8,527 bases of DNA from Methanosaeta sp. UBA80 (GCA_002505805.1 DAWB01000098.1:1-8527); one strand, 5' to 3'. Numbered from the stretch's first letter, positions 1 through 6,267 are shown. A program made the numbers and translations. The notes: generated by a model from the sequence alone, not told the origin.

Positions 1-399
1 TCAAGGTCTGGGACCTGGAGACGAGCAGGTGCAGGGCAACACTCGAAGGCCACACTAGCTTTGTCCTTGGCGTGGCCATCACCCCCAATGGCAAGACGAT
101 CATATCCGGTTCAGAAGACAGTACGCTCAAGGTCTGGGACCTGGAGACGAGCAGGTGTAGGGCAACACTCGAAGGCCATACCAGCTCCGTCTATAGCGTG
201 GCCATCACTCCCGATGGCAAGACAGTTGTATCCGGTTCATCCGACTGTACGCTCAAGGTCTGGGATCTGGAGACGGGCTGGTGCAGGGCAACACTCGAAG
301 GCCATACCGGCTCCGTCAGAGGCGTGGCCGTCACTTCTGATGGCAAGACGGTCGTATCCGGTTCATTCGACAGTACGCTCAGGGTCTGGGACCTTCACC
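1..399 (+). repeat. Tandem 126-bp WD40-coding repeats (three full copies plus a partial)
   Basis: Direct repeats with an exact 126-bp (42-residue) period start at 1, 127 and 253, with a partial fourth copy from 379. Each opens with TCAAGGTCTGGGA (TCAGGGTCTGGGA in the last) and encodes a WD40 unit with GH, the SGS-x-D turn and VWDL. Copies 1 and 2 are identical over their first 31 bases and very similar overall. Differences cluster in a few codons, for example FVLG/SVYS/SVRG after GHT/GHTG and E/S/F before the conserved Asp. The array continues off the left edge. Such near-identity implies recent duplication or gene conversion. Confidence 0.93.
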
Positions 400-2570
400 T
401 CACCACAATGCCCGGCCAAGTAATAGAGCCAGGCGCCCACTATGTCAACGCCAAGGTGGTCCTGGTGGGCGACACGGGCGTAGGCAAGACCGGCCTGAGC
501 CTGGTGTTGAACAACAAACCATTCGAGGCCACGGACTCGACTCCCGGCAGGCGGGTCTGGACCCTTGATTCAAGCGAGGTGAAGATCAGCGACGATGTCA
601 CTCAGACCCGAGAGACGCTGCTCTGGGATCTGGCCGGACAGCCCGGCTATCGCGTCATTCACCAACTTCACCTCAATGAGGTGGCCGTGGCCCTGGTGGT
701 CTTCGATGCACGAAGCGAAACCGATCCCCTCGCGGGAGTGCGGCACTGGGAGCGGGCTTTGCGCCTGGCGCAGCAGAGGCAGGGCTCATCCTGCATTCCC
801 ATGAAGAAATACCTGGTCTCCGCCCGCAATGACCGAGGCGGAGTATCCATTGGTGAAGATAGATTAAAGACTGTCCTCAAAGATTTCGGCTTTGACGGCT
901 ATTTCAAGACCAGCGCCAAGGAAGGCTGGGAGATAAAGGATCTGAAGGAGGCCATCGAGCAGGCCATTCCCTGGGAAGAGCTGCCGGCAATCTCCTCCTC
1001 TCAATTATTCGCTGACATCAAGTCATTCCTGCTAGATGTGAAAAAGACCGGATTGCTTCTGGCACCAGAGAGCCAGCTTTACAATGATTTTGCCTTTCAG
1101 CATCCCGATAAGGCTGCAAAGGTGGCAAACCTGCGGGACCAGTTCGATACATGCATCGGGCGGCTGCAAAACCGGGATCTCATACGACGATTGACATTCG
1201 GAGGCTACGTTCTGCTCCAGCCTGAGCTTCTGGACGCCTACGCCTCGGCAATGGTCATCACCGCCAAGGAGGAGCCGGATGGTCTCGGATCCATGGCAGA
1301 AGAAGTAGCTCTGAAAGGCAAATTCTTTGTGCCGAAGGAGCAGAAGGTCTCCGACCCAGGCCAGGAGCAGCTGCTGCTACACGCTACTGTGGAGGAGCTC
1401 GTCCTCCACGACCTGGCGCTACGAGAGAATGCAGACGACGGGCGCTACCTGGTCTTCCCCTCCCAGTTCAACCGGGACTACGAAGATGCACCTGAACCCA
1501 AAGGCAAAGCTGTCGCCATAACCTTCGACGGGCCGGTGCAGAGCATTTATGCTACTTTAGCCGTGCGCCTCGGCCATAGCGGCCTATTCACCACCGGCCG
1601 GGCGGAGATGTGGCGCAACGCCGCCATCTTTACCGCCAAGGCGGGCGGAAAGTGCGGGATCTTCCTGCAGGAATTTCCTGAGGCTCGGGGACGCTTGATT
1701 CTCTTCTTCGATGATGTAGCATCCATTGAGACCCGGTTTCACTTTGAGGAATACGTTCTCGCCCATGCTAAGCGCAAAGCGCTGGATGGCACTGTAGAAC
1801 TTGTTCGGTTCTTTGTATGCTCTAATGCCCACCCAGTGCCCGATGAATACGTGAAGCTTCTGCTAGGTCAAGGAAAGAAGGAATTTGCCTGTCCCTGCGG
1901 GGCAATTGTGTCGTTGGCCGAGCCTAAAGAGCGCATTCACTTTGAGTCAAAAGTTGAGGCCATGGACAGATCCGCCGACCGGCATAGGGACTTCGATGCC
2001 TTCGTGGTCTCGGCTAAGGGCGAGATGAGCACCAATAGCTTCCGAGAATGGGCCGGAGGCGAGCGGGTCACTCTAGCCATTGTTTTCACCGATGTAGTCG
2101 GCTCAACCTCGCTGGGAGTGCAGCTCAGAGATGAGGCCATGAATGAGGTCAGGCGAGCACATTTTGCCCAGAGCCACAAGCTGATTGAGAGATTCAATGG
2201 TCGGGAGATCAAGAATCTGGGCGATGGCTTCATGGCCGCATTCAAGTCCGCAGACGCAGCCTTGAATTATGCCCTGGCATTAGAAAAGGACACTGGCCAT
2301 CCCCAGATAAAGATCCGGGCAGGCATTCACATCGGGCCAATGCAGGTGGAGGAAGGGGATGTCTTCGGTGATACGGTTAATTTCGCCGCCCGGGTGATTG
2401 GATTCGGAGGGGCCAAAGGCAAGGAGATATGCCTGAGCGATAGAGCCAAAAAAGACATCGATGGGCTGGGTTCCGCTCAACATAAGGAGCTGCAATGGGA
2501 TCCGCATGAAGGCGTTGCATTAAAAGGCTACCCAGGAACATTTACGCTCTGGTCATTGCGGAAGAAATAG
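1..2570 (+). CDS. WD40-repeat / small GTPase / class III adenylate cyclase fusion protein (5' partial)
   Basis: Probable multidomain signalling enzyme converting ATP to cAMP under control of a GTPase and a WD40 propeller. The frame is open from base 3 to the left edge, so the true start lies outside; the GTG at 72 falls inside a WD40 repeat. Of 855 visible residues (residue 1 at base 3), 1-132 are WD40 repeats ending in VWD. About 148-325 is a Ras/Roc-like GTPase: P-loop GDTGVGKT 156-163, DLAGQ 209-213, ARNDR near 274-278 where NKxD is usual, and TSAKEG 303-308. About 330-600 resembles a winged-helix/COR-like linker. C606, H610, C630 and C632 may bind zinc. The cyclase (about 690-855) has metal aspartates D697 and D741, K737, D786, N793 and R797. 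Spacings D-44-D and D-7-N-4-R match mammalian adenylyl cyclase as I recall it, favouring ATP over GTP. No membrane segment is visible in this part. The sensed signal is unknown. Confidence 0.88.
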   Translation, partial: KVWDLETSRCRATLEGHTSFVLGVAITPNGKTIISGSEDSTLKVWDLETSRCRATLEGHTSSVYSVAITPDGKTVVSGSSDCTLKVWDLETGWCRATLEGHTGSVRGVAVTSDGKTVVSGSFDSTLRVWDLHLTTMPGQVIEPGAHYVNAKVVLVGDTGVGKTGLSLVLNNKPFEATDSTPGRRVWTLDSSEVKISDDVTQTRETLLWDLAGQPGYRVIHQLHLNEVAVALVVFDARSETDPLAGVRHWERALRLAQQRQGSSCIPMKKYLVSARNDRGGVSIGEDRLKTVLKDFGFDGYFKTSAKEGWEIKDLKEAIEQAIPWEELPAISSSQLFADIKSFLLDVKKTGLLLAPESQLYNDFAFQHPDKAAKVANLRDQFDTCIGRLQNRDLIRRLTFGGYVLLQPELLDAYASAMVITAKEEPDGLGSMAEEVALKGKFFVPKEQKVSDPGQEQLLLHATVEELVLHDLALRENADDGRYLVFPSQFNRDYEDAPEPKGKAVAITFDGPVQSIYATLAVRLGHSGLFTTGRAEMWRNAAIFTAKAGGKCGIFLQEFPEARGRLILFFDDVASIETRFHFEEYVLAHAKRKALDGTVELVRFFVCSNAHPVPDEYVKLLLGQGKKEFACPCGAIVSLAEPKERIHFESKVEAMDRSADRHRDFDAFVVSAKGEMSTNSFREWAGGERVTLAIVFTDVVGSTSLGVQLRDEAMNEVRRAHFAQSHKLIERFNGREIKNLGDGFMAAFKSADAALNYALALEKDTGHPQIKIRAGIHIGPMQVEEGDVFGDTVNFAARVIGFGGAKGKEICLSDRAKKDIDGLGSAQHKELQWDPHEGVALKGYPGTFTLWSLRKK

Positions 2571-2647
2571 TTGCTGAAAGATACGAGGACTGCCTATAAG
2601 TGCTGGCATTATCAGGAAAGGCTGACCTCGCATCCCTTCGACAGATC

Positions 2648-2653
2648 TTTTTT
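2648..2653 (+). terminator. T-tract, possible terminator of the cyclase gene
   Basis: A run of six T lies about 78 bases after the cyclase stop codon, in the short convergent gap, and touches the aroA stop codon. Archaeal RNA polymerase often terminates at T-rich tracts without a strong hairpin. No convincing stem precedes it, so this is a weak call based on position and composition. Confidence 0.25.
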
Positions 2654-3915
2654 CAGCTTATCTCCACCTCCGCCCCCAGTCCCTTCATCTCTGGGAAGAA
2701 TCCAGGATAGGACACATCCACCGACTCTGCCGTATCGATCTCTGTGTCCCCGGCCACCATTCCGGCCACGGCCAGGGCCATGACAATTCTGTGATCGTGA
2801 TGGCCGTGCACCTTGGCCCCATGAAGATTGCCGCCTGTGATCTCCAGGCCATCCGGCCTCTCCCGAATGTCCGCTCCCATCTTTGAGAGCTCCAGGGCTA
2901 TGGCATGCAGCCGGTCCGTCTCCTTATGGCGGACGTGCTCGGCATTGAAAATTGTGGTTTTGCCCTGTGCCATGGCTCCCATCACGGCAATGGTGGGAAC
3001 CAGATCCGGCGTCCGGCCGGCATCCACATCCACTCCTTTTAGCTCTCCGCCTTTGACCCTCAGGTCGCCATTCTCCCTGTCCCAGGATACCTCTGCCCCC
3101 ATGCGGCGCAGGATGTCGATGATCGCCGAGTCTCCCTGCCGGGAGGGCAGCATTCCCCGGACAGTCACCTCGCTACCGGTAACAGCAGCGGCAGCCATGG
3201 GGTAAGAGGAAGAGGAGAAGTCGCCGGGAATGGTGTAGCCCTTCAGGTGGAAGCTCTGGCCTGCCGGCACAATAAATTCCCTAGTCCCCGCCTCTATTCT
3301 TATCCCTGCCTCGGCCAGCATGTCCATGGTCATCTCTGCATAGGGCCGGGACTTGAGCTCACCATCGATCACAATTCTGGTATCCTGTTCCGACAGGGGT
3401 GAAGCGATGAGCAGAGCGGAGAGGAACTGGGAGCTTACACTCCCATTCAGATGGGCTGTGCCCCCCTTCATTTTTCCCCGCACCACCAGGGGAGCTTTTC
3501 CATTATTGCGTATGGAGAAAGCCTGGGCCCCGAGATCAGAGAGGCAGCTTAAGAGCGGCTCATTGGGCCGGCTGCGGATGGAGGCGTCTCCAGTGAGAAC
3601 CGCTCCTTCCGTAAGGGCGGCTACGGCAGAGCAAAATCGCAGGGTGGTGCCAGAGTTGAGCACATTGATGACATCCTCTGGGGTCTTTGGCCGGTCGGCC
3701 ACACCGCTGATCCTTACCTCATGATCAACATCGATTTCCGCCCCAAAGGCCTGGCTGGCGGTGATGGTGGCCCTGGTATCAGCCGAGAGGAGGGGACGCT
3801 TGATGCTCCCCCCTGGACCCAAGGAGGTTATGAGAACGGCGCGGTGGGTGTAGCTCTTGGATGGTGAGGCATAGAGCGCACCGGAGAGGCGAGAGCGCTG
3901 GACTCTGGCAATCAT
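2653..3915 (-). CDS. aroA: 3-phosphoshikimate 1-carboxyvinyltransferase (EPSP synthase)
   Basis: Sixth step of the shikimate pathway: transfers the enolpyruvyl group of PEP to shikimate-3-phosphate, giving EPSP and phosphate, in the cytoplasm. The 420-residue product is normal family length and looks complete. Visible family motifs are SPSKSYTHRA with K20, S21 and R25 (PEP and S3P binding), NSGTTLRF 87-94, RPNEPLL from R116, SSQFLSALL from S162, TPDLVPTIAV with the catalytic-base Asp, EHVRHKETDRL, and HGHHDHRIVMALA near the C terminus. The ATG at 3915 is used because the conserved N-terminal strand begins immediately and no alternative in-frame start appears before an upstream stop. There is no Shine-Dalgarno sequence, but a TATA-like element sits about 25 bases upstream, consistent with a leaderless mRNA. 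No other shikimate genes are adjacent. It converges with the cyclase gene and diverges from MC1. Confidence 0.97.
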   Translation of the reverse strand: MIARVQRSRLSGALYASPSKSYTHRAVLITSLGPGGSIKRPLLSADTRATITASQAFGAEIDVDHEVRISGVADRPKTPEDVINVLNSGTTLRFCSAVAALTEGAVLTGDASIRSRPNEPLLSCLSDLGAQAFSIRNNGKAPLVVRGKMKGGTAHLNGSVSSQFLSALLIASPLSEQDTRIVIDGELKSRPYAEMTMDMLAEAGIRIEAGTREFIVPAGQSFHLKGYTIPGDFSSSSYPMAAAAVTGSEVTVRGMLPSRQGDSAIIDILRRMGAEVSWDRENGDLRVKGGELKGVDVDAGRTPDLVPTIAVMGAMAQGKTTIFNAEHVRHKETDRLHAIALELSKMGADIRERPDGLEITGGNLHGAKVHGHHDHRIVMALAVAGMVAGDTEIDTAESVDVSYPGFFPEMKGLGAEVEIS

Positions 3916-3936
3916 GATTCGAGGATAGCTGAAGAA

Positions 3937-3943
3937 GTATAAG
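3937..3943 (-). promoter_or_regulatory. TATA-like box of aroA (possible leaderless transcript)
   Basis: On the minus strand this reads CTTATAC, centred about 25 bases upstream of the aroA ATG. That is the usual archaeal TATA-box-to-start distance, so transcription could begin at or very near the start codon. The missing ribosome binding site agrees with this. Inferred from spacing and sequence only. Confidence 0.4.
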
Positions 3944-4005
3944 AAATGTGTGCTATGATATGTCTTGACATGGCATCAAAATACCGCCACGCCATATGGA
4001 TAAAA

Positions 4006-4015
4006 TTAATATAAT
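4006..4015 (+). promoter_or_regulatory. Candidate TATA box of the MC1 gene
   Basis: The sequence TTAATATAAT, preceded by a purine-rich GGATAAAA that could serve as a BRE, lies about 65-70 bases before the MC1 ATG. Transcription from about 4035-4040 would leave a roughly 40-base leader carrying the Shine-Dalgarno at 4065. A second candidate, CTATAA, lies just downstream around 4024-4029, so the exact box is uncertain. Confidence 0.4.
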
Positions 4016-4064
4016 AGCATTTACTATAACAATAATCCAAGCATTCAAATAGGCTGGGAAGTGT

Positions 4065-4070
4065 GGAGGG
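4065..4070 (+). promoter_or_regulatory. Shine-Dalgarno fixing the MC1 start at 4078
   Basis: GGAGGG lies seven bases upstream of the ATG at 4078. The alternative GTG at 4063 overlaps this site and would add MEGKS before the conserved N terminus, so the ATG is the better start. Confidence 0.75.
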
Positions 4071-4077
4071 AAAATCA

Positions 4078-4350
4078 ATGGCTGAGACAAGAAATTTTGC
4101 CCTGAGGGATGATAAGGGCAATGAGATTGGGGTATTCACCGGAAAGCAACCGAGGCAGGCGGCATTAAAGGCAGCCAACCGGGGCATTACAGATATCAGG
4201 CTTCGAGAGCGAGGGACGAAGAAGATACACATATTCGAAGGCATGAGGGTCCAGGTGGCAAAGCCCAAGGGAGCACCGGCTTGGATGCCGGATAAGATCT
4301 GGAAGCCGAAGGTAAAAAAGGTGAGTATGGAAAAACTGGAAGAGATTTAA
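4078..4350 (+). CDS. Methanogen chromosomal protein MC1 (non-histone architectural DNA-binding protein)
   Basis: Small, basic, abundant DNA-binding protein of Methanosarcinales and relatives that binds double-stranded DNA as a monomer and bends it sharply, contributing to chromosome packaging. The 90-residue product carries the family signature almost unbroken: TRNFALRDD at 4-12, GVFTGKQPRQAALKAANRG at 18-36, RLRERGTKK at 41-49, PAWMP at 67-71 and a Lys-rich tail. Against the roughly 93-residue Methanosarcina MC1 sequence as I remember it, the loop between AANRG and RLRERG is about six residues shorter. The tryptophan in the KAW segment (W61) is replaced by Met56, while the PAWMP tryptophan (W74) is kept as W69; an extra Trp occurs at 75. 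The gene stands alone, divergent from aroA, with a strong Shine-Dalgarno. Family assignment is very secure; the effect of the changes is inferred. Confidence 0.95.
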   Translation: MAETRNFALRDDKGNEIGVFTGKQPRQAALKAANRGITDIRLRERGTKKIHIFEGMRVQVAKPKGAPAWMPDKIWKPKVKKVSMEKLEEI

Positions 4351-4515
4351 ACTTCAGCTCATCTCAAATTACATTTTTTATCAATGATCTGCAAGATATC
4401 CTGCACTGATACTCTGGCAGCAATGCGCTTTCATGATGGGGTCAGCCAGGGCTAAAAAAATCAATTCGATTGGATTAAATATTCTCCGCTTGAAGGCTGA
4501 CCACCCAATATAACA

Positions 4516-4543
4516 TTTTTTATTTAATATTTTTTAATTTTTT
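4516..4543 (+). terminator. Triple T6 tract, candidate terminator of MC1
   Basis: Three runs of six T (4516-4521, 4530-4535, 4538-4543) fall within 28 bases on the plus strand, in very AT-rich DNA, about 165 bases after the MC1 stop. Clustered T-tracts are the typical archaeal intrinsic terminator. A single T6 at 4374-4379, closer to the stop, could act first and give a shorter transcript. Confidence 0.4.
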
Positions 4544-4593
4544 AAAAATTGGCATAAGGCCATAGGAGAAGAGATCCACAAGACGGTTCTTTG

Positions 4594-4620
4594 AAAATAA
4601 GAAAATCGGGCAATCTTGCC
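4594..4620 (-). terminator. Candidate thiE terminator (small hairpin plus T-rich tail)
   Basis: On the minus strand, a few bases after the thiE TAG, GGCAAGATTGCC can fold into a short stem, followed by CCGATTTTCTTATTTTC. Position and the T-rich tail fit a 3' end, but the stem is only four to five base pairs. Confidence 0.4.
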
Positions 4621-4625
4621 AAAAA

Positions 4626-5240
4626 CTAGACTCTCTCAAAGAGCTCCTGGAACCGTCGAATCTGACTCCTTACATCATCTTCCGCCACTACACAGGATAT
4701 GGCGCATAGGCCATCCGCTCCTGCCTGGACAACCTCCGGAGCATTGGAATGATTGATGCCGCCGATGGCGATAAGGGGCAGGCTCACCCGCTCTCTGATC
4801 TCCTCTATAAGCCTAATGCCCGCCGGCTTTCCAGCGTCAGGCTTGGTGGCGGTCTGATAGATAGGGGAGACCCCCAGATAGTCAGCTCCCTCTCTCTCCG
4901 CCTGGAGAGCTTCGACCAGGCTGTGCACCGTGACCCCGATCATCTTCCCCCGCCCAAGTAGTCTCCTGGTTTTAGAGCAGGGCATATCCGTCTGTCCCAC
5001 ATGGACCCCGTCCGCTCCCACGGCCATTGCCACATCCAGCCGGTCGTTGATCAGAAAAAGGCTGCCCGCATCCCGGCAGATCTGAGCCAGCACCAGGGCC
5101 TCCTGATACATCTCCCGGGTCTCAGCATTCTTATTGCGATATTGGATAGTCTCAACCCCGCAGGATACGGCGGCAAGAACATCGCTTCTGTTCCCTGCCC
5201 GGCTCAGCTTGCTATCGGTTATGAAGTAGTATCCTTTCAT
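4626..5240 (-). CDS. thiE: Thiamine-phosphate synthase
   Basis: Couples HMP pyrophosphate with hydroxyethylthiazole phosphate to make thiamine monophosphate plus pyrophosphate, in the cytoplasm. The 204-residue TIM-barrel protein is normal length for ThiE. Landmarks: YYFITD at the N terminus, QYRNK 33-37 (pyrophosphate-binding Arg/Lys region), INDR 64-67, DGVHVGQTD 77-85, GVTVHS 102-107, YLGVSPIYQTATKPD from 121 followed by the GKPAG loop, AIGGI 158-162, and ADGLCAIS 175-182, which corresponds to the phosphate-binding GVAVVS segment of bacterial enzymes. The ATG at 5240 leads straight into the first strand, with a weak AGGA element about seven bases before it. No thiC, thiM, thiD or thiN is nearby, and the upstream 148 bases contain no recognisable TPP riboswitch, so regulation is not evident. 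Many archaea use ThiN for this step, so a bacterial-type ThiE is notable though not rare in methanogens. Confidence 0.95.
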   Translation of the reverse strand: MKGYYFITDSKLSRAGNRSDVLAAVSCGVETIQYRNKNAETREMYQEALVLAQICRDAGSLFLINDRLDVAMAVGADGVHVGQTDMPCSKTRRLLGRGKMIGVTVHSLVEALQAEREGADYLGVSPIYQTATKPDAGKPAGIRLIEEIRERVSLPLIAIGGINHSNAPEVVQAGADGLCAISCVVAEDDVRSQIRRFQELFERV

Positions 5241-5350
5241 CTCTATATCCTGAGTAAGCTCAAATGCGGTTTGAATACAGGCATCTATTGTGATTTGTAG
5301 ATATTGGTAAGAAAATGATCTTCTCTGATGAATGGGCGATGAATTGTACT

Positions 5351-5382
5351 GTGATCCGGTCTGATATTGATTCCCGGATCAT
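5351..5382 (-). terminator. Strong hairpin just downstream of the exported-protein gene
   Basis: GATCCGG at 5353-5359 is perfectly complementary to CCGGATC at 5374-5380, extended by a T-A pair (5352/5381) and a possible G-U pair, with a 14-base loop. It begins eight bases after the TAA of the minus-strand exported-protein gene and lies upstream of thiE. No T-run follows on the minus strand, so it may be an RNA-stabilising 3' hairpin or an operator-like inverted repeat instead of a true terminator. Confidence 0.45.
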
Positions 5383-5388
5383 TTCGTT

Positions 5389-6078
5389 TTACCTCAATTT
5401 TTCGCATACCTCAGAAGGATTTATGATTTGAACCGGCTCTATGATTATGTTTGATATTGCCGTAGCAATACCGCGATCCATAGTATTAATGGCGGTAACC
5501 GAGATGTCTCTGACAATTATATTCAAATTATTGCTTTGAACATAAGAGGGATTTGATTTATTAGCCAATCCTTTATCCATGCCGGAGGCGATCGCAGCGT
5601 CAACTTCATTTTTCATTTCTCCAGAGTCCTCATTCGAATCCATATCACTACCATTCTCCTCCTCAATTCCCTGGATCCCAATATTCATGGAGTTGGTCTG
5701 ATCAAGACCCCGGCTCGCCTGAACATCTCCATATTCGATAGTTCTTTTTATCTCGGAATTTATTGCTTTTATATCCCGCACCTGCGCTTTGGAATCCGCC
5801 CCTGACATGGAAATCTGCTCATTGACCGGAGAGACAAACATTACAGGAAAGAGGGATGGTAGATTGGCTTTCGGGAAGAGAAATATGGACTCGGGACGCG
5901 CATCTACAAAATTATCCTTGAAGAGGCTGAAGTTTGACTGAAGATCCCTATACTCATTTATGGCGTCTGATGCATCTGAAGCCTGATACAGAGGTATACT
6001 TAAGATAAGGCAAAAAGAGATAAAAAGAACTTTGCCGGCATGAGACTCATCCATCACTGCTCTAATCCCCTCGATCAT
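5389..6078 (-). CDS. Exported hypothetical protein
   Basis: I do not recognise this family. The 229-residue product has a short polar N terminus, a hydrophobic stretch (VLFISFCLILSIPLY, about residues 17-31) and an ASDA segment resembling a signal-peptidase site, so it is probably secreted. The mature part is acidic and rich in Asn, Ser and Ile. An acidic low-complexity stretch (IEEENGSDMDSNEDSGEM) sits in the middle, followed by an Ile/Asn-rich region with alternating hydrophobic residues (NLNIIVRDISVTAIN, then ISNIIIEPVQIINP) suggestive of beta structure. Start: ATG at 6078 has only a GGGG upstream; a better Shine-Dalgarno, GAGGGG at 6067-6072, favours GTG 6057 or ATG 6054, giving about 221 residues with the signal peptide intact. 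A hairpin follows the stop. It is codirectional with thiE, but the 148-base gap argues against an operon. Possibly a lineage-restricted surface protein; function unknown. Confidence 0.7.
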   Translation of the reverse strand: MIEGIRAVMDESHAGKVLFISFCLILSIPLYQASDASDAINEYRDLQSNFSLFKDNFVDARPESIFLFPKANLPSLFPVMFVSPVNEQISMSGADSKAQVRDIKAINSEIKRTIEYGDVQASRGLDQTNSMNIGIQGIEEENGSDMDSNEDSGEMKNEVDAAIASGMDKGLANKSNPSYVQSNNLNIIVRDISVTAINTMDRGIATAISNIIIEPVQIINPSEVCEKLR

Positions 6079-6267
6079 TTCTCGCTACCCCAATCTGGCA
6101 TCATATCTGGACATGCACGTATTTATTTTTTTCTAATAATAAATTCTGATAATAATATAATTAAAAATAAATGGTAAAATTTAGTTGATATATTTTGTAT
6201 TTTAAAATTATGCAAGGAAATTGATCGGAGCAGCTTTTATCTTCTAGTGAGCCACATCCATTTTCTG
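6079..6267. promoter_or_regulatory. Divergent, very AT-rich promoter region
   Basis: This gap separates the minus-strand exported-protein gene from the plus-strand queE gene and should hold both promoters. About 6118-6220 is almost pure A/T, in contrast to the GC-richer genes. For queE the best TATA candidate is ATATATTTT at 6188-6196, predicting a start of transcription near 6215-6220. Several TATA-like words could serve the minus-strand gene, and I cannot choose between them. GGAG at 6227-6230 is too far from either queE start to be a normal ribosome binding site. Confidence 0.5.

Larger units (their letters stand above)
4351..4625. other. Non-coding gap between MC1 and thiE, T-tract rich
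   Basis: I see no gene here. Both neighbours end into this stretch (convergent), so it should hold two 3' ends. It contains T6 runs on the plus strand at 4374-4379, 4516-4521, 4530-4535 and 4538-4543, a perfect AT palindrome at 4536-4550, and a small hairpin at 4609-4620 next to the thiE stop. No tRNA, riboswitch or convincing small ORF is visible. Confidence 0.6.

Noticed and set aside
72..74. GTG at 72 as start of the cyclase gene
   Set aside because: It lies in the middle of a WD40 repeat and the frame is open, in register with the repeat, to base 3; the gene starts outside the window.
1..399. Tandem repeats read as a CRISPR array or satellite
   Set aside because: The period is 126 bases with no spacers, and the repeats encode WD40 motifs in frame.
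61..423. 120-residue plus-strand ORF with repeated Arg/Pro/Ser-rich units
   Set aside because: It is an out-of-frame reading of the WD40 DNA repeats; the repetition is inherited from the real frame.
2571..2783. Small Pro-rich plus-strand ORF after the cyclase gene
   Set aside because: Most of it is antisense to the end of aroA, with no ribosome binding site and low-complexity composition.
4411..4455. CTCTGGC...GCCAGGG stem in the MC1-thiE gap
   Set aside because: It includes a G-U pair and a long loop, and is followed by A-residues instead of T on the plus strand, so it supports neither a terminator nor a structured RNA.
5325..5365. C/D box guide RNA suggested by CTGATGA, GCGATGA and CTGA words
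   Set aside because: Box spacing does not fit C-D'-C'-D geometry and the words are short enough to occur by chance.
5241..5388. TPP riboswitch upstream of thiE
   Set aside because: The minus strand lacks the conserved CUGAGA and the ACCUGAUCUGG-like core of the TPP aptamer.
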